From Calditrichia bacterium (lineage in GTDB: Bacteria > Calditrichota > Calditrichia > RBG-13-44-9 > J075), in contig JANQQU010000033.1 in the NCBI GenBank assembly GCA_028284905.1, forward strand, positions 124,001 through 188,000: a DNA stretch of 64,000 nt, given 5' to 3'. A model generated the notes under the pieces. The model did no database searches, was not told the DNA's origin, and worked only from the letters and a program-made list of their open reading frames with translations. Below are positions 17,061-25,868 of the stretch, piece after piece. A program made the translations under genes and the position numbers. Numbering within the stretch: position 1 is the first letter of the stretch; each line of letters starts with the position of its first letter.

Positions 17061-18023
17061 ATGGATTTAGATTTGCGAGTTCTGGTTACCCGAAAAATTC
17101 CCGAGATTGGCCTGAAAATCCTTCAAAAGCATTTTGAAGTGGATGCAAATCCCGAGAGCGAATCATTGACAGCGCCGGCACTCCGGCAGCGACTCGCCCG
17201 CGCGGATGCAGTCCTCTGCCTGCTCACCGACCGCATCGATCCGGCAGCGATCGACGCCGCGCCGAACCTGAAGGTAATCTCCAATCATGCCGTTGGTTAT
17301 GACAACATTGACGTCCCTTATGCAACCAGTAAAAACATTGCCGTCTGCAATACGCCCGGGGTATTAACCGAGGCAACGGCAGATTTTGCCTGGGCATTGC
17401 TCATGAGTATTACCCGGCGCATTCCCGAGGGGGAAAAACTGATGCGCAGCGGAGAATTTCACGGCTGGGATCCGTTAATGTTGCTCGGTGCAGACCTGCA
17501 GGGAAAAACCCTAGGCATTATCGGCGCCGGCAGAATTGGCAGCGCGATGGCCCATCGTTCCACCGGCTGGCAGATGAAAGTGCTTTATCACAGCCGCAGC
17601 ACAAATACAGAACTGGAAAAGGCGCTGAATGCGCGCCGGGTTGCGCTGGAAGAATTGCTGCAAACGGCAGATTTTATTTCTATCCACCTTCCCTTGACAG
17701 CGGAAACCCGTCATTTAATAAACAAAGATACCTTGCAGATGATGAATCCCGGCGCCTATCTTATCAACACTGCCCGCGGGGCCATTATTGACGAAGCAGC
17801 GCTGGTTGAAGCACTTGAGAAGAAAACAATCGCCGGTGCCGGCCTGGATGTTTATGAATACGAGCCGAAGATGGTCGCCGGATTAAAAGATTTGCAAAAC
17901 GTCATACTGGCGCCACATATTGGCAGCGCGACGATTGATACCCGGAATAAGATGGCCAGCATCGCCGCAGAAAATATTGTGCGGGTGTTAAACGGAGAAC
18001 CGGCGCTATCTCAGGTGAATTAA
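17061..18023 (+). CDS. D-isomer-specific 2-hydroxyacid dehydrogenase (glyoxylate/hydroxypyruvate reductase-like)
   Basis: 320 residues, normal length. The NAD(P)-binding motif GIIGAGRIG ends at residue 160 and the catalytic trio is in place: Arg239 (NTARGAIID), Glu268 (YEYEP) and His286 (APHIGSAT). NHAVGYDNIDV and GVLTEATADFAW are typical of the GyaR/GhrB branch, which reduces glyoxylate or hydroxypyruvate, though other 2-keto acids are possible. The ATG at 17061 has no clear ribosome-binding site. A PfpI-type gene starts 78 bases after it. Confidence 0.92.
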   Translation: MDLDLRVLVTRKIPEIGLKILQKHFEVDANPESESLTAPALRQRLARADAVLCLLTDRIDPAAIDAAPNLKVISNHAVGYDNIDVPYATSKNIAVCNTPGVLTEATADFAWALLMSITRRIPEGEKLMRSGEFHGWDPLMLLGADLQGKTLGIIGAGRIGSAMAHRSTGWQMKVLYHSRSTNTELEKALNARRVALEELLQTADFISIHLPLTAETRHLINKDTLQMMNPGAYLINTARGAIIDEAALVEALEKKTIAGAGLDVYEYEPKMVAGLKDLQNVILAPHIGSATIDTRNKMASIAAENIVRVLNGEPALSQVN

Positions 18024-18101
18024 ATTCTACCGTTTGTCAGCCGGGTAAAACAGAAAATCAGAACAGAAACAGATAGATTAATCAACAAATCGGAGGCTAA
18101 G

Positions 18102-18635
18102 ATGGCTCGCCTAGACGGAAAACAAATTGTGGTCATTGTTGGTCAGAAAAACTACAACGAGGAAGAATTCAATTTTCTGGTTAGCAAGTTTGAAGATGAA
18201 GGCGCCGATGTCTGCATCGCCAGTAACACCCTGGAAAAAGCCCTCGGTCGTTTGGACGGATACGCCTCTCCGGATTTTACAATCGAAGAAATCAATCCGG
18301 AAGAATTTGATGCCGCGGTGATCGTTGGCGGATATGGCGCGAAAGTGTATTTGTGGGATGATGCAAATACCCACGGCGCTTTGGAAAAATTCAAACAGGC
18401 CGGCAAAGTTGTCGCTGCAATCAGCACCGCCCCGGCCGTGCTTGCCAATGCCGGCGCTCTGCGCGAAAAGAATGCCACAACCTATCCGGATTATAACGCA
18501 CTGCTTATTTTGGAAGAACAGGGGGCAAATCTTATTCATGATCATGTGATTACCGACGGCAATGTTATCACCGCGAGCCACACCCGTTTTAAAGAGAAAT
18601 TTGCAGAAGCTATTATTGACAAACTGAAAGGGTAA
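18102..18635 (+). CDS. DJ-1/PfpI family protein with Ser in place of the nucleophilic Cys
   Basis: 177 residues, a single class I glutamine-amidotransferase-like domain. GRLDGYASPDFT, EFDAAVIVGGYGAK, a nucleophile-elbow segment AAISTAPAVLANAG and NVITASHT match the PfpI family. The elbow residue, normally Cys in A-I-C-x-x-P, is Ser108 (codon AGC). The protein therefore lacks the usual thiol and may be non-hydrolytic or use Ser. GGAGG precedes the ATG, and the LOG-family gene follows with two bases between stop and start, so they are probably co-translated. Confidence 0.9.
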   Translation: MARLDGKQIVVIVGQKNYNEEEFNFLVSKFEDEGADVCIASNTLEKALGRLDGYASPDFTIEEINPEEFDAAVIVGGYGAKVYLWDDANTHGALEKFKQAGKVVAAISTAPAVLANAGALREKNATTYPDYNALLILEEQGANLIHDHVITDGNVITASHTRFKEKFAEAIIDKLKG

Positions 18636-18637
18636 GC

Positions 18638-19441
18638 ATGTCCCAAGCACCGGAAAAAGCATATAAGAATCTGGATTTCCTGAATAGTGCAGAAGCACGT
18701 ATTCTGCGAATCCTGGCAGAATACCTGGAACCCCGGGTTCGTTTCCACAAACAGGATGTGGAGGATACTATCGTATTTTTTGGCTCCGCGCGTTTTGTTG
18801 ACCGGAAAGCGGCGCAAGCCACTCTCGACGAAGCCAGGGTCGAGCTGGAAAAAAATCCATCCTCAGAAACCGAACTGGCGAAAAAACAAGCTGAAAAACG
18901 CCTGGAGATGGCTGGTTATTATGAAGATGCCCGCACCCTCGCTCGCATGCTTACGGAATGGTCACTCAATGACGATCGTAGTGCCCAACGCTACCTGATC
19001 GCTTCCGGTGGCGGGCCAGGCATTATGGAAGCTGCGAATCGCGGCGCCTCGGAAGTGCCGGACGGTCGTTCTATCGGTCTGAATATTTCGATTCCGTTCG
19101 AACAGGGATCGAATCCTTATATCACCGACGAATTAAACTTCGAATTTCACTATTTTTTCACGCGGAAATTCTGGTTCGTTTATCTTGCCAAGGCGATTGT
19201 CGTTTTTCCGGGAGGCTTTGGTACACTGGATGAATTGTTCGAATCCTTGACACTGTTGCAAACGCATAAAATGGAGAAAAAAATGCCGATCGTGTTGTAT
19301 GGGGAGTCTTACTGGAAAAGCGTGGTAAATTTTGACAGTTTGATTGAAAATATGACCATCAGCGCCCGGGATATGGATTTGCTTTACTTCGCCAACACCC
19401 CGGATGCCGCCTTCGAATATCTTACCAAAGTGCTCGATTAA
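18638..19441 (+). CDS. LOG family protein (nucleotide 5'-monophosphate phosphoribohydrolase-like)
   Basis: 267 residues. Both signature motifs are present: GGGPGIMEAANRGA (from 124) and PGGFGTLDELFE (191-202). Proteins of this type, often labelled lysine decarboxylase in older annotations, cleave the N-glycosidic bond of nucleoside monophosphates, releasing a base and ribose 5-phosphate. A charged helical insertion at about 56-100 lengthens the region between the first strand (FFGSAR) and the core. It follows the PfpI-like gene directly, and a strong terminator ends the unit. Confidence 0.9.
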   Translation: MSQAPEKAYKNLDFLNSAEARILRILAEYLEPRVRFHKQDVEDTIVFFGSARFVDRKAAQATLDEARVELEKNPSSETELAKKQAEKRLEMAGYYEDARTLARMLTEWSLNDDRSAQRYLIASGGGPGIMEAANRGASEVPDGRSIGLNISIPFEQGSNPYITDELNFEFHYFFTRKFWFVYLAKAIVVFPGGFGTLDELFESLTLLQTHKMEKKMPIVLYGESYWKSVVNFDSLIENMTISARDMDLLYFANTPDAAFEYLTKVLD

Positions 19442-19448
19442 TTTTACG

Positions 19449-19485
19449 AAAGCCCTCGATCTTTCCCTGGAATGGCGAGGGCTTT
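19449..19485. terminator. Bidirectional terminator between convergent genes
   Basis: AAAGCCCTCG (19449-19458) and CGAGGGCTTT (19476-19485) are perfect arms separating the LOG gene from the oppositely oriented sulfatase gene. Confidence 0.75.
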
Positions 19486-19492
19486 CCGCAAT

Positions 19493-20890
19493 TTATTCCG
19501 CTGCCATCGCCGAGCGCCAGCTATTTATTTCCTGCACAAATCCTTCAACCAGCTTCGGGTGATCTGCAGCGACATCCTGATTATTTTCCGGATCTGTCGC
19601 TATATCGTAAAGGAATTGGGTTTTGTCAGTAAGATTCCACTGGAAGAACCAATTATCCCGCCGGAGCCAATATCCTTCGGCGCGGCGCCCCATCATATCG
19701 GCTTCCGAACGCAGTTGAGTGACCCTACCAATAACCGATTCCCGCACACCTTCCGCTTTCCCTTCGAGAACAGAGCGATAAGTTTGCCCGTAGATGTCCT
19801 TCGGCACTTCCACCCCGGCAAAATCCAGAATGGTCGGTAAAATATCCGCACTGTGCATTAATGCCGTTGTGCTTTTTCCCGCCGGAATTTCATCCTGCCA
19901 GGAAAAGATAATCGGCGAGCGAAAAGACTGATCATACATCGAAAGTTTTCCCTTGTCGCCGCCATTGTGCCAGCGCAGGGAATCATGCCGGAATTCCTGA
20001 TCAGGATTTTGCTCCCAGCCATTATCATTCACATAAACAAACAGCGTATTTTCAAACTCACCCTTTTCCTTGAGATAATTAACCAGATCGCCAACGCCGT
20101 CATCGAACCAGGTGCAGTTCGCATAATAGCGCTGTGCGGATTCGGTCATTCCCTTGTCTTTGTAGATCTCCCGGTATTTATCGGCAGAATCAAAAGGATA
20201 ATGCGGCAGTTCCGGGGCGTACCAGATGAAAAAGGGTTCACCGCTATTCTCATCGATAAAGTCATACACCGGCTGCATGGTAGTGCGCCCCAGCTCGGTA
20301 CCGTCCCCGCCCATAAATTTCAGGAACCAATCATCTTTCGTTTCATCTTCCTTGGTCCATCCGCTGGTCATCCCGGTATCAAAGCCGCCATTCTGGTAAT
20401 TAAACTCCCACCATTTGCCCCCCTGAAAACTGGTGTAGCCCGCCGCTTTGAGCATGCGCGGCAACGTATGCGCGTATTGCATCGCATGGAATTCGAAGTT
20501 TCTCTCCCAGTCGCGCTGTCCGGCTTCATCCTGATTCTGATATGCTTCGTCCGTTTTCATTACCTCTGCCATCTTCACAGCCATCGCATTTTTATACTGG
20601 ATAGGCAGGGTGCCAGTCATCAAGGTTTGCAGAGAAGGCCGGCAATGATTGGACGGGACGTAGCCATGCTTAAATACAGTGCCGCCTTTCGCCAGCCGGT
20701 CCATGTGCGGGGTTTGCACGTAATCCGCGCCCATAAAGCCGAAATACGGATAGCCGTGGTCATCCCCGACAATCAAAACGATGTTCGGTTTTTCCGCGGC
20801 TGGCGGCGCAGACGTTTCCGCTCCGCAGCTTATCAAAATGATTGAAATTGACATCATTATCAGCATTGCCAAGAAACGATTTTTTTTCAT
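19493..20890 (-). CDS. Sulfatase-family lipoprotein (arylsulfatase A-like)
   Basis: 465 residues from the ATG whose complement is at 20888-20890, supported by AAAGG upstream; an in-frame extension further upstream runs into a repeat. A lipoprotein signal ends at LISC (Cys22). The alkaline-phosphatase-fold start PNIVLIVGDDHG supplies the metal Asp pair. The formylglycine segment is NHCRPSLQTLMTGTLP: Cys83 is present, but the fifth position is Leu instead of the Arg of C-x-P-S-R. HADIL-type late motifs (LMHSADILPTILDFAG) are typical. It probably removes sulfate from polysaccharides, fitting the neighbouring amylase gene. Maturation would need a formylglycine-generating enzyme, not seen here. 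Confidence 0.9.
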   Translation of the reverse strand: MKKNRFLAMLIMMSISIILISCGAETSAPPAAEKPNIVLIVGDDHGYPYFGFMGADYVQTPHMDRLAKGGTVFKHGYVPSNHCRPSLQTLMTGTLPIQYKNAMAVKMAEVMKTDEAYQNQDEAGQRDWERNFEFHAMQYAHTLPRMLKAAGYTSFQGGKWWEFNYQNGGFDTGMTSGWTKEDETKDDWFLKFMGGDGTELGRTTMQPVYDFIDENSGEPFFIWYAPELPHYPFDSADKYREIYKDKGMTESAQRYYANCTWFDDGVGDLVNYLKEKGEFENTLFVYVNDNGWEQNPDQEFRHDSLRWHNGGDKGKLSMYDQSFRSPIIFSWQDEIPAGKSTTALMHSADILPTILDFAGVEVPKDIYGQTYRSVLEGKAEGVRESVIGRVTQLRSEADMMGRRAEGYWLRRDNWFFQWNLTDKTQFLYDIATDPENNQDVAADHPKLVEGFVQEINSWRSAMAAE

Positions 20891-20964
20891 GAAATGACCT
20901 TTCGATATATTAAAACCTGCGCTTTTTATCCATGTAATGTTATGATCCGTTATTGCAATAAAGG

Positions 20965-20997
20965 GATCGCTTCGTCGCGGTACTCCTCGCGATGACA
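20965..20997. repeat. Fragment of the GATCGCTTCG...CCTCGCGATGACA palindrome family
   Basis: GATCGCTTCG and CCTCGCGATGACA match the right arm of the long palindrome at 36493-36634. The copy is truncated and lies between the amylase stop and the sulfatase start. Confidence 0.6.
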
Positions 20998-21053
20998 CAC
21001 AAAGTGAAATTCATTCATGCTTCGTAAACACTATCCCGGATTTATTGAACATC

Positions 21054-23699
21054 CTATGGAATAACAATCACCGACGTATCATCGAGAATCAGCGGATCTA
21101 TATTGCCATCACCGCCACCAAACTCAAAAGCAGCGCCTTCCTGACTCAATTTACGATGGAATCCTTCCGCACCACTGCCATCCCAGGTAGTTACATAGAC
21201 CTTCCCCCCCGCCAGCGACTCGGGGTAGCCAAGGGCAGCCGGCTTAAAGAGGAAGCTGACCGTATTTGCTGCCATATCCACAGAAATTTCCGGTACTGGT
21301 GTCGCCTGGGCGCCAAAACTCTTTTCATGCGCCCCGACAGCACTGGAAAGAATATTATTCCAACCTCCGACGTAACTAAAATAATCCCAGGCAAACCCGT
21401 CCGGCGTTCCGCTATTCATATAGGGCAGCACTGCAGATCCTTCCTGTCCAGGGACATCAATAAAGATATGGAAAACCACATGATCGAATCCGTTCGGCGG
21501 AATCCACATACTGGTGATCTCTTCCATGGTAATATCTACCTGCAAGTTGCCGCCAAATGCTGTTACCCCCACTTTTCGGATATCCATCTGGCTTTTGAAA
21601 GTCTGGTCCTGCGGTATCAGATACTTACCGGCCGGTCCCTTATCATCTCCGGCAGGGTCTTCAACAACGACAGTTTCTCCCTGAATGGCCACTTTACTGG
21701 TAAATTGCCGGGTTTTGGAAGAAACATTTTCGTCGGGTAAATAGGCGGTCACCTGATGGATAGTTTCGCCAAATGGGAAACGGGACATCGGAATTTGCAC
21801 AGACCAGTTACCATCCGCGGCTGGCGCTATCGCAATCGACCGGTCCAGCAGGCCATCAATCACCAGTTGCGGATTGGCAGCTTTTCCCTGAACTGTGCCG
21901 GAAACGGTAATCGCTTCCTGAAAACGTTTGCCCTCAATATCGGCGTTTATAGAAATGCTTGCGGTGGGAGCGTCGGCCGGAGCGCTGCTGTTAGCGGCGA
22001 TATAGATTGCCGCAGACTGCGCCGGAAGGATGCTGGTAATTGTTCCCCCAGCACCAACGGTAAGATCCTCGGAAAGCCCGACACCTTTTACCAGCTTCAA
22101 CTGTGTGCCGGCAGGCAGACCGGTTTCCAGACGATTCATTAATACGCGCTGTTTTGCGGAATTGAAAATCACCAACGCGCTTTCTTCCTGATACTCACGT
22201 TTGTATGCCAGTACGCCGGGTCCTACCGGAGAGTCCTGCAATACCGTCAAATTTCCCCGGGTAAAAAGCTTGTTTTCCCGGCGGATGTTTGTCAGTGCCT
22301 GCAGATATTTGAACGTTTCCGAGGTTTCTGAAAAATGATTTTCGCCACCGGATTTATAGCCTTCCGCAAACATCGCCCGGCGTTGCTCCTGAAACATTTG
22401 CTCAGTGCCCTGGTAGATGATCGGAATGCCGGGAATGGTCATAATCAACAGCAATGCCTGCTTAAAGGCGGCTGAATTGGCAGTGCTGATAAAGCGCTTG
22501 GTGTCATGATTATCGATGAAAGTCGGGATGATAAAAGGATTGGGATATATCTCCCCGGCAACAGCATTTTGCAGGCGATATCCAAGATAGTTTGTCGGAC
22601 CGCCTTCGCTGAAAACTCTCCCCAGGGTAAAGTATAGCGGGAAGTTTAGTACAGAACGTAAACCGGGTTTTTCCGGAGTGCCCAAATAACTGGCGACCTG
22701 TTTTTCCCCGGCATCGTCGAGTGGCTTCGCACTAAGGAGCGCTTCTCCAAAGGTTAGAAAATCTTCCCGGCCGGTGCTGGCAGCTACTGCTTTCATACCC
22801 GGCGCGTCCGCTGCCGTTGAGTGTACGAAATCATGCCAGAAATCATGTTCAACATAGATAATCGTATCGATCCGATATCCATCGACGCCCACTTTTTTTA
22901 TCCAGTAACCATAGGCATCGCGAAATGCTTTGCGTACTGCCGGATTTTCCGTATTGATATCGTCGAGGCCGCTTAACTGATACTTAACCCGCTGCCGATC
23001 ATCATCAAACTGATTAATCATCGGCGTCCAGTTATAGATCCCGGCCTGGCGATGTTCGGGGTCCAGCGCGTTATTCATAGTAAAAGGATATTGGGTAGGG
23101 CGGTCCGTCGGTACCGCAGCTGAATTCGGGGTAAAAAAGGCCGTTGGGTCTTCCGGATTATATCCGCCGTTATAGGAGAAGTAATTACCGGTATGGTTGA
23201 TAACAATGTCCTGAATCAGGTACATCTCCCGTTCGTGCAGTTCATGAGAGAGCTGCTGGTAAGTTTCCAGGGAGCCGAAGTGGGCATCCATCTCCTTAAA
23301 GTGTTCCGCCCAATAACCATGATAACCGCCGTAGCTGATTTGCGGATCCCACCACTGGTTTGCCACCGGCGGGGTAATCCACACTGCGGTAGCGCCCAGG
23401 GACTTAATGTAGTCCAGTTTATCGATAACCCCCTGGATGTCCCCACCGCTAAACTTGCGATGATCAGCCGGGTCGTATTCTCCTTTACCCTGATCGTTAT
23501 TTGCGGAATCGCCGTCATTGAATCGATCGAGAAGAACGAAGTAAATTACCTGATCCTGCCAATCCGGAGAAGGGACATGCAGATTCAATTTATCATCTTC
23601 ATCTTCCGGGGAATTTGCCAGCACCGGCAATGCCAGTACAAATCCGAGAAGCACAATTATCAGACTTTTAAAACGGGGGAAACGGTAACGAACAGACAT
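21054..23699 (-). CDS. Secreted GH13 alpha-amylase-type enzyme with C-terminal modules
   Basis: 881 residues with a signal peptide ending near ALPVLA (28). The GH13 barrel runs from about 45 to 460 with all active-site regions: DIVINHT (region I), GYRIDTI (nucleophile Asp278), TFGEAL (acid/base Glu319) and FIDNHDTKRF (Asp399). An all-beta amylase C-domain follows, then an Ig-like segment, then a C-terminal domain at about 660-881 (DPAGDDKGPAGKYLIP; QVDITMEEITSMW) resembling the carbohydrate-binding C-domain of glucodextranase. It should hydrolyse alpha-glucans outside the cytoplasm. GAGGG precedes the ATG. With the sulfatase and GalT/GlgA-like genes it forms a carbohydrate-themed neighbourhood. 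Confidence 0.95.
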   Translation of the reverse strand: MSVRYRFPRFKSLIIVLLGFVLALPVLANSPEDEDDKLNLHVPSPDWQDQVIYFVLLDRFNDGDSANNDQGKGEYDPADHRKFSGGDIQGVIDKLDYIKSLGATAVWITPPVANQWWDPQISYGGYHGYWAEHFKEMDAHFGSLETYQQLSHELHEREMYLIQDIVINHTGNYFSYNGGYNPEDPTAFFTPNSAAVPTDRPTQYPFTMNNALDPEHRQAGIYNWTPMINQFDDDRQRVKYQLSGLDDINTENPAVRKAFRDAYGYWIKKVGVDGYRIDTIIYVEHDFWHDFVHSTAADAPGMKAVAASTGREDFLTFGEALLSAKPLDDAGEKQVASYLGTPEKPGLRSVLNFPLYFTLGRVFSEGGPTNYLGYRLQNAVAGEIYPNPFIIPTFIDNHDTKRFISTANSAAFKQALLLIMTIPGIPIIYQGTEQMFQEQRRAMFAEGYKSGGENHFSETSETFKYLQALTNIRRENKLFTRGNLTVLQDSPVGPGVLAYKREYQEESALVIFNSAKQRVLMNRLETGLPAGTQLKLVKGVGLSEDLTVGAGGTITSILPAQSAAIYIAANSSAPADAPTASISINADIEGKRFQEAITVSGTVQGKAANPQLVIDGLLDRSIAIAPAADGNWSVQIPMSRFPFGETIHQVTAYLPDENVSSKTRQFTSKVAIQGETVVVEDPAGDDKGPAGKYLIPQDQTFKSQMDIRKVGVTAFGGNLQVDITMEEITSMWIPPNGFDHVVFHIFIDVPGQEGSAVLPYMNSGTPDGFAWDYFSYVGGWNNILSSAVGAHEKSFGAQATPVPEISVDMAANTVSFLFKPAALGYPESLAGGKVYVTTWDGSGAEGFHRKLSQEGAAFEFGGGDGNIDPLILDDTSVIVIP

Positions 23700-23810
23700 G
23701 TACGACCCTCATCTAATTTGCGGAAATTGATTAATGGCGCCAGATCCGGCATTCATATGATAAGGCCCGATCCGGGTTTAAGATCAATTTAGCTATTTAC
23801 CGGGAAAAAT

Positions 23811-24629
23811 TCAATCCATCTCCCGGCTATAGATAACCGGATTCAATGGCGTGTTGATCACTTCCCCAACTTTCGCGCCGGGGCACCAGCTTTCCCAGTC
23901 ATTTTGCTGGTTATCATTTGCCGGGGCCTGCAGGTGCATCGCCTCGTCCATATAGATTATTGTCATCACTCTCCGCGCCTGGTCGGTTGTATTTGCGCCG
24001 GCATGATGAAAGGTCCAGCCATAATGAAAACTCACCTCTCCCAAATCAAACGGCTCAACGACATGGGTAAAATTCTCGGCTTCCAGAGCAGCGGCTAATT
24101 TCGCTTCACTTTCATCACTGATTGGTAAACTTCTGCCAAAGGAGAAGTCCTGGCTTTTTGCGGCAAACGCCAGCGGACCCATTTCCCTCGGGGTTTCCTG
24201 CAGGGGTATCCAAACAGTACAAGTTTTCTCGGTCGCCAACGGCCAGTAATACTGATCGGCGTGCCAGGGGGTAATGCCACCGGATGGTTCCTTATACAGT
24301 GCCTGATCGTGATAAAGCCGCACACCATTAGTGCCCATTAATTCGCTGGCGATGCGGGCAAGGCGCTTCCCCATAACGAAGGTTTTAATTTCATCACTAT
24401 CCCGCCATATATTCATCACCTGCAAAAACGCCTTCTCATAGGTATTTCTTTCTTCCATGGGAAGATGCATGGTATTCAATTCGATCACCTTACCGGTAAT
24501 CAACTCGTTGTAATGGGCAATAAGTTCCGGGGAAAACACTTTCTTTAATTTAATAAATCCATTCTCGCGAAATGCCTGTATATCCTCGGCGTTAAGCTGA
24601 TAATGCTGGTCCAACTCATTAAATTTCAT
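23811..24629 (-). CDS. Phytanoyl-CoA dioxygenase (PhyH) family Fe(II)/2-oxoglutarate oxygenase
   Basis: 272 residues, single PhyH domain. The iron triad is His123-x-Asp125 (TPWHADQYYW) and a distal His at 208/209 (FHHAGANTT), with Arg219/220 placed to bind 2-oxoglutarate. Such enzymes hydroxylate diverse small substrates; the substrate is unknown. GAGAGGTG lies ahead of the start. The gene is divergent from an AraC-type regulator 204 bases away, a common arrangement in which the regulator controls the oxygenase. Confidence 0.92.
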   Translation of the reverse strand: MKFNELDQHYQLNAEDIQAFRENGFIKLKKVFSPELIAHYNELITGKVIELNTMHLPMEERNTYEKAFLQVMNIWRDSDEIKTFVMGKRLARIASELMGTNGVRLYHDQALYKEPSGGITPWHADQYYWPLATEKTCTVWIPLQETPREMGPLAFAAKSQDFSFGRSLPISDESEAKLAAALEAENFTHVVEPFDLGEVSFHYGWTFHHAGANTTDQARRVMTIIYMDEAMHLQAPANDNQQNDWESWCPGAKVGEVINTPLNPVIYSREMD

Positions 24630-24833
24630 CTTTGCACCTCTCTTTTTTATTTAAGGTTGCCAATCTTCCGGTTTAGCGGCGGCTTTCGCCATTGACGCAT
24701 TTCTTTCGCAATATTACTGTCTGAAAGTTGAGAATTAAGCTAGCAGAAATCAGGCAGCAGTTCCAGCACATCATTTGCAACATATTGCACTATATTTGCA
24801 ATTTTCTACAAAAATGTCCATATTGTATCCATC
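24630..24833. promoter_or_regulatory. Divergent promoter region between PhyH and AraC genes
   Basis: The 204-base gap must hold promoters for both directions. Near the AraC start it has repeated TTGCA words (TTTGCAAC, ATTGCAC, TTTGCAA at about 24771-24803), possible binding sites for the regulator. No firm core promoter could be assigned. Confidence 0.45.
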
Positions 24834-25703
24834 ATGAAGCCGATCCTGGAAAAAATATCTTTCGAGCTCCCCACTGCGCTACGCACATTAAAGTACCGGC
24901 AGCGCTGCTTCAATATGCCCTGGCACTTTCATCCGGAATACGAGCTAACCTTGATTACTGAAGGATATGGCAAGCGGTTTATCGGCGATCATGTTGAACC
25001 TTTTGCGGCCGGCGATCTGGTTCTCATTGGCAGCGGGGTGCCGCATGCATGGATCAATGACAGTAAATTCCACGAGCCAGACTCTACTTTAAACGTCGGG
25101 GCGTTGGTAGTACAATTCAGCGCCGCCTTACTCAATACGGAAATGCTTTCGATGCATGAATTTACTAATATCCGCCGCCTCTTACAAAAATCTGCCCGGG
25201 GGATAAAACTACTATTGCCTGCACGGGACGAAGTTGCCAATCGCCTGGAGTCAATGCATAAGACTCAGGGCATCCGGCGGTTCTCTATCCTCATGGAAAC
25301 GCTTGATTATATTGAACATAAAAACAATTATCATCTATTGTCTGCAACGACCAATTCTTACCCAAGCACTCCAGAGACAAACGAAAAGCTGCAAAGAGTC
25401 ACCCGCTACCTGGTCAACAATTATCACCGCCCCCTTTCCCTGGAAGAGATTGCCAGAGAGGCGAATATGAATGTCAGTGCATTCTGCCGTTTCTTTAAAA
25501 CCCATACCCGGAAGACCTTTTCGCAATATCTCAACGATCTTCGTATTGGCTATGCCTGCAAACTGTTGCAGGACGAAAACTTATCGATATCGCAAATATG
25601 TTATGAGTGCGGCTTCAATAATTTGTCTTATTTCAATCGCCAATTTAAGCGTGTTACTCAGCAGACACCGCGGGAGTATCGCTCTGCATTCCGCTTTCAG
25701 TAA
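24834..25703 (+). CDS. AraC-family transcriptional regulator with N-terminal cupin
   Basis: 289 residues. The N-terminal cupin sensor (about 15-95; WHFHPEYELTLITEGYG, GDLVLIGSGVPHAW) would bind a small ligand. The C-terminal double helix-turn-helix (about 185-287) has LSLEEIAREANMNVSAFCRFFK and the AraC signature ISQICYECGFNNLSYFNRQFKR. It probably regulates the divergent PhyH gene. The ligand is unknown. Confidence 0.93.
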   Translation: MKPILEKISFELPTALRTLKYRQRCFNMPWHFHPEYELTLITEGYGKRFIGDHVEPFAAGDLVLIGSGVPHAWINDSKFHEPDSTLNVGALVVQFSAALLNTEMLSMHEFTNIRRLLQKSARGIKLLLPARDEVANRLESMHKTQGIRRFSILMETLDYIEHKNNYHLLSATTNSYPSTPETNEKLQRVTRYLVNNYHRPLSLEEIAREANMNVSAFCRFFKTHTRKTFSQYLNDLRIGYACKLLQDENLSISQICYECGFNNLSYFNRQFKRVTQQTPREYRSAFRFQ

Positions 25704-25868
25704 TTGCTTTTTGACAACTTTGCTAAGGGCCATTTCAGCGGATTTTCAGCAATTTTTTCTCTTCGCAGGCAGGCTGACGGAAATTTTTTGTTCCTTGATT
25801 ATTTTTCGTTCGTTCGGTATATTTTAAATTGTGATAAAATATTGAATAATTTAATGTTGTGCTAAGGC

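Noticed and set aside
18638-19441. Lysine decarboxylase
   Set aside because: PGGFGTLDE marks the LOG phosphoribohydrolase family; the decarboxylase name is a legacy label.
19967-20845. 292-codon frame antisense to the sulfatase gene
   Set aside because: The minus strand encodes a complete sulfatase; the plus frame is a shadow with no domain.
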